A stretch of DNA of 64,000 nt from Adiantum capillus-veneris. Its lineage: Eukaryota; Streptophyta; Polypodiopsida; Polypodiales; Pteridaceae. The notes under the pieces were generated by a model. It was not told the origin of the DNA. It did not search any database and worked only from the letters and a program-made list of their open reading frames with translations. The stretch lies in NCBI GenBank assembly GCA_014529385.2, contig CM043969.1, positions 72,861,176 through 72,925,175 of the forward strand. The letters run 5' to 3'. Below are positions 63,273 through 64,000 of this stretch, in pieces. Position 1 is the first letter of the stretch; the number at the start of each line of letters is the position of its first letter. A program made the position numbers and the translations under genes.

Positions 63273-64000
63273 CTCTCCTCAATGGTGGCTGTCCGGATCT
63301 GCGTAGCTCTAGTGCTCGGTCAATGAGAGTGCCGGTAGTGGTCAAATGAGTGTGGGCCGAGCTCCGCAGTGATGGCTGCTCCTCTGACTGTCTCATATCT
63401 AGTGAAAAGAAATTTTTGATCTGTCTTTGGGACTGTCTCTTTCTAGCTCTCCCCAGTAAAGTGTTTTACTATATTTGTGTAACTCAAGTAAATATTACCC
63501 AAGACATCTCTGATCCTCATAACTCATGACCCTAGAGAAAGGACTGAAACCCTCTCTAAATAAGCAGTGAAAACGCCCCCATATCTCATAGTACACTGTG
63601 CAATGACATATGTAATGTAGCTGTGTCTCTGACTCTAGTTGGCATAAGCGGCATATCTTGTTGTGTGCTGGTATCCCTCTGAATCTACCGTCTCAATCTC
63701 CTGCTGATGTGAGGATGTGCGTATCTGACCAATGACACACCACAAACCATGAGACATATGTGTGTTTATGTAGACGGGTTGAATCACAAACCCATCTCCT
63801 GTGAGGTGGAGAAGATGCTCTCTATAGAAAGCCATCTTTGTGCCCAACTCATGTGGCGGCTCTATCCATGTCCTCCTGGTATCCAGCTGGATCAGGTCCT
63901 AGGTCTTGACGAATGAGTCTAGTAATCTCCACCTTTGTAAGAGACATCGAGGGTGCCTGAAGAGAGTACTGGAAAGGGGGCAGCTCCATGGTGAATCCAT
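63273..64000 (-). pseudogene. LINE ORF2 C-terminal remnant with a zinc-finger motif
   Basis: On the minus strand (about 63540-63690) one frame reads DGRFRGIPAHNKICRLCQLE, then SETQLHYICHCTVYYEIWGR. This is the G(R)...IP...RxCxxC...ET..H....C..Y layout common at the C-terminus of several non-LTR retrotransposons. It differs from the zf-RVT tail of the LINE at 52 kb. The region continues to 63273, is interrupted by gypsy-4, and resumes at 56826. A stop lies just upstream of the motif. The 5' part is beyond the window. Confidence 0.6.

Noticed and set aside
1-64000. CRISPR arrays, bacterial operons or intact tRNA/rRNA genes
   Set aside because: None is present: the short tandem repeats lack spacers of constant length, and the only tRNA-like sequence is the SINE head, which has lost a proper acceptor stem.

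Overview
The window looks like one locus of a large, repeat-rich land-plant genome (fern, lycophyte, bryophyte or gymnosperm-like; the species cannot be fixed from sequence alone). Evidence for a plant: Ty1/copia and Ty3/gypsy LTR elements with plant-type primer sites, a chromodomain gypsy lineage, L1-like LINEs with the plant RT zinc-finger tail, a CACTA transposase scrap, telobox motifs, and one host gene that is clearly a plant EPSIN. There is no bacterial or viral-genome organisation: no operons, ribosome binding sites or CRISPR arrays.

The one convincing host gene is an EPSIN (ENTH-domain clathrin adaptor) on the + strand. Eight coding exons can be placed: 24892-24932, 25014-25065, 45714-45793, 45938-46016, 46092-46175, 46482-46627, 47616-47933 and 48170-48264. 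Reading phase is kept across all of them (895 nt, about 298 residues) and there is no internal stop. The second intron is about 20.6 kb and appears to use a GC-AG donor. It holds an L1-type ORF1 relic, a tRNA-derived SINE, a nearly complete gypsy element with 1439-bp LTRs, a second gypsy LTR, LINE pieces, a Penelope-like element with a GIY-YIG domain upstream of the RT, and a perfect 29-bp inverted repeat. The 3' half of the gene is not seen before position 64000, so there is either a second giant intron or a truncation.

Region by region: 1-820 is the 3' end of a gypsy-type element; 2153-4191 a shrunken copia element with both LTRs; 5017-5340 an ankyrin-repeat gene fragment on the minus strand; 7.1-11.2 kb decayed copia material; 11.2-13 kb simple, cryptic and tandem repeats; 13.2-13.8 kb CACTA and gypsy scraps; 15.4-17.7 kb a gag-like ORF and a 220-bp inverted repeat; 20.5-21.3 kb a copia 3' end with LTR; 21.3-23.5 kb repeats; 23.6-48.3 kb the EPSIN gene and its intronic transposons; 48.9-51.8 kb a copia pol relic split by a solo LTR; 51.8-54.8 kb an L1-type LINE (minus); 54.8-56.3 kb a truncated gypsy (minus); 56.36-64 kb small hairpin repeats and another LINE (minus) split by a complete gypsy (56827-63267) that has 546/531-bp LTRs and a 5-bp target duplication, AGCCC.

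A 31-bp motif is identical in six LTR copies from four different gypsy insertions, with a seventh copy two bases different. It is the strongest unexplained sequence signal. Long TC/GA tracts punctuate the window; at least two are joined to a SINE body.
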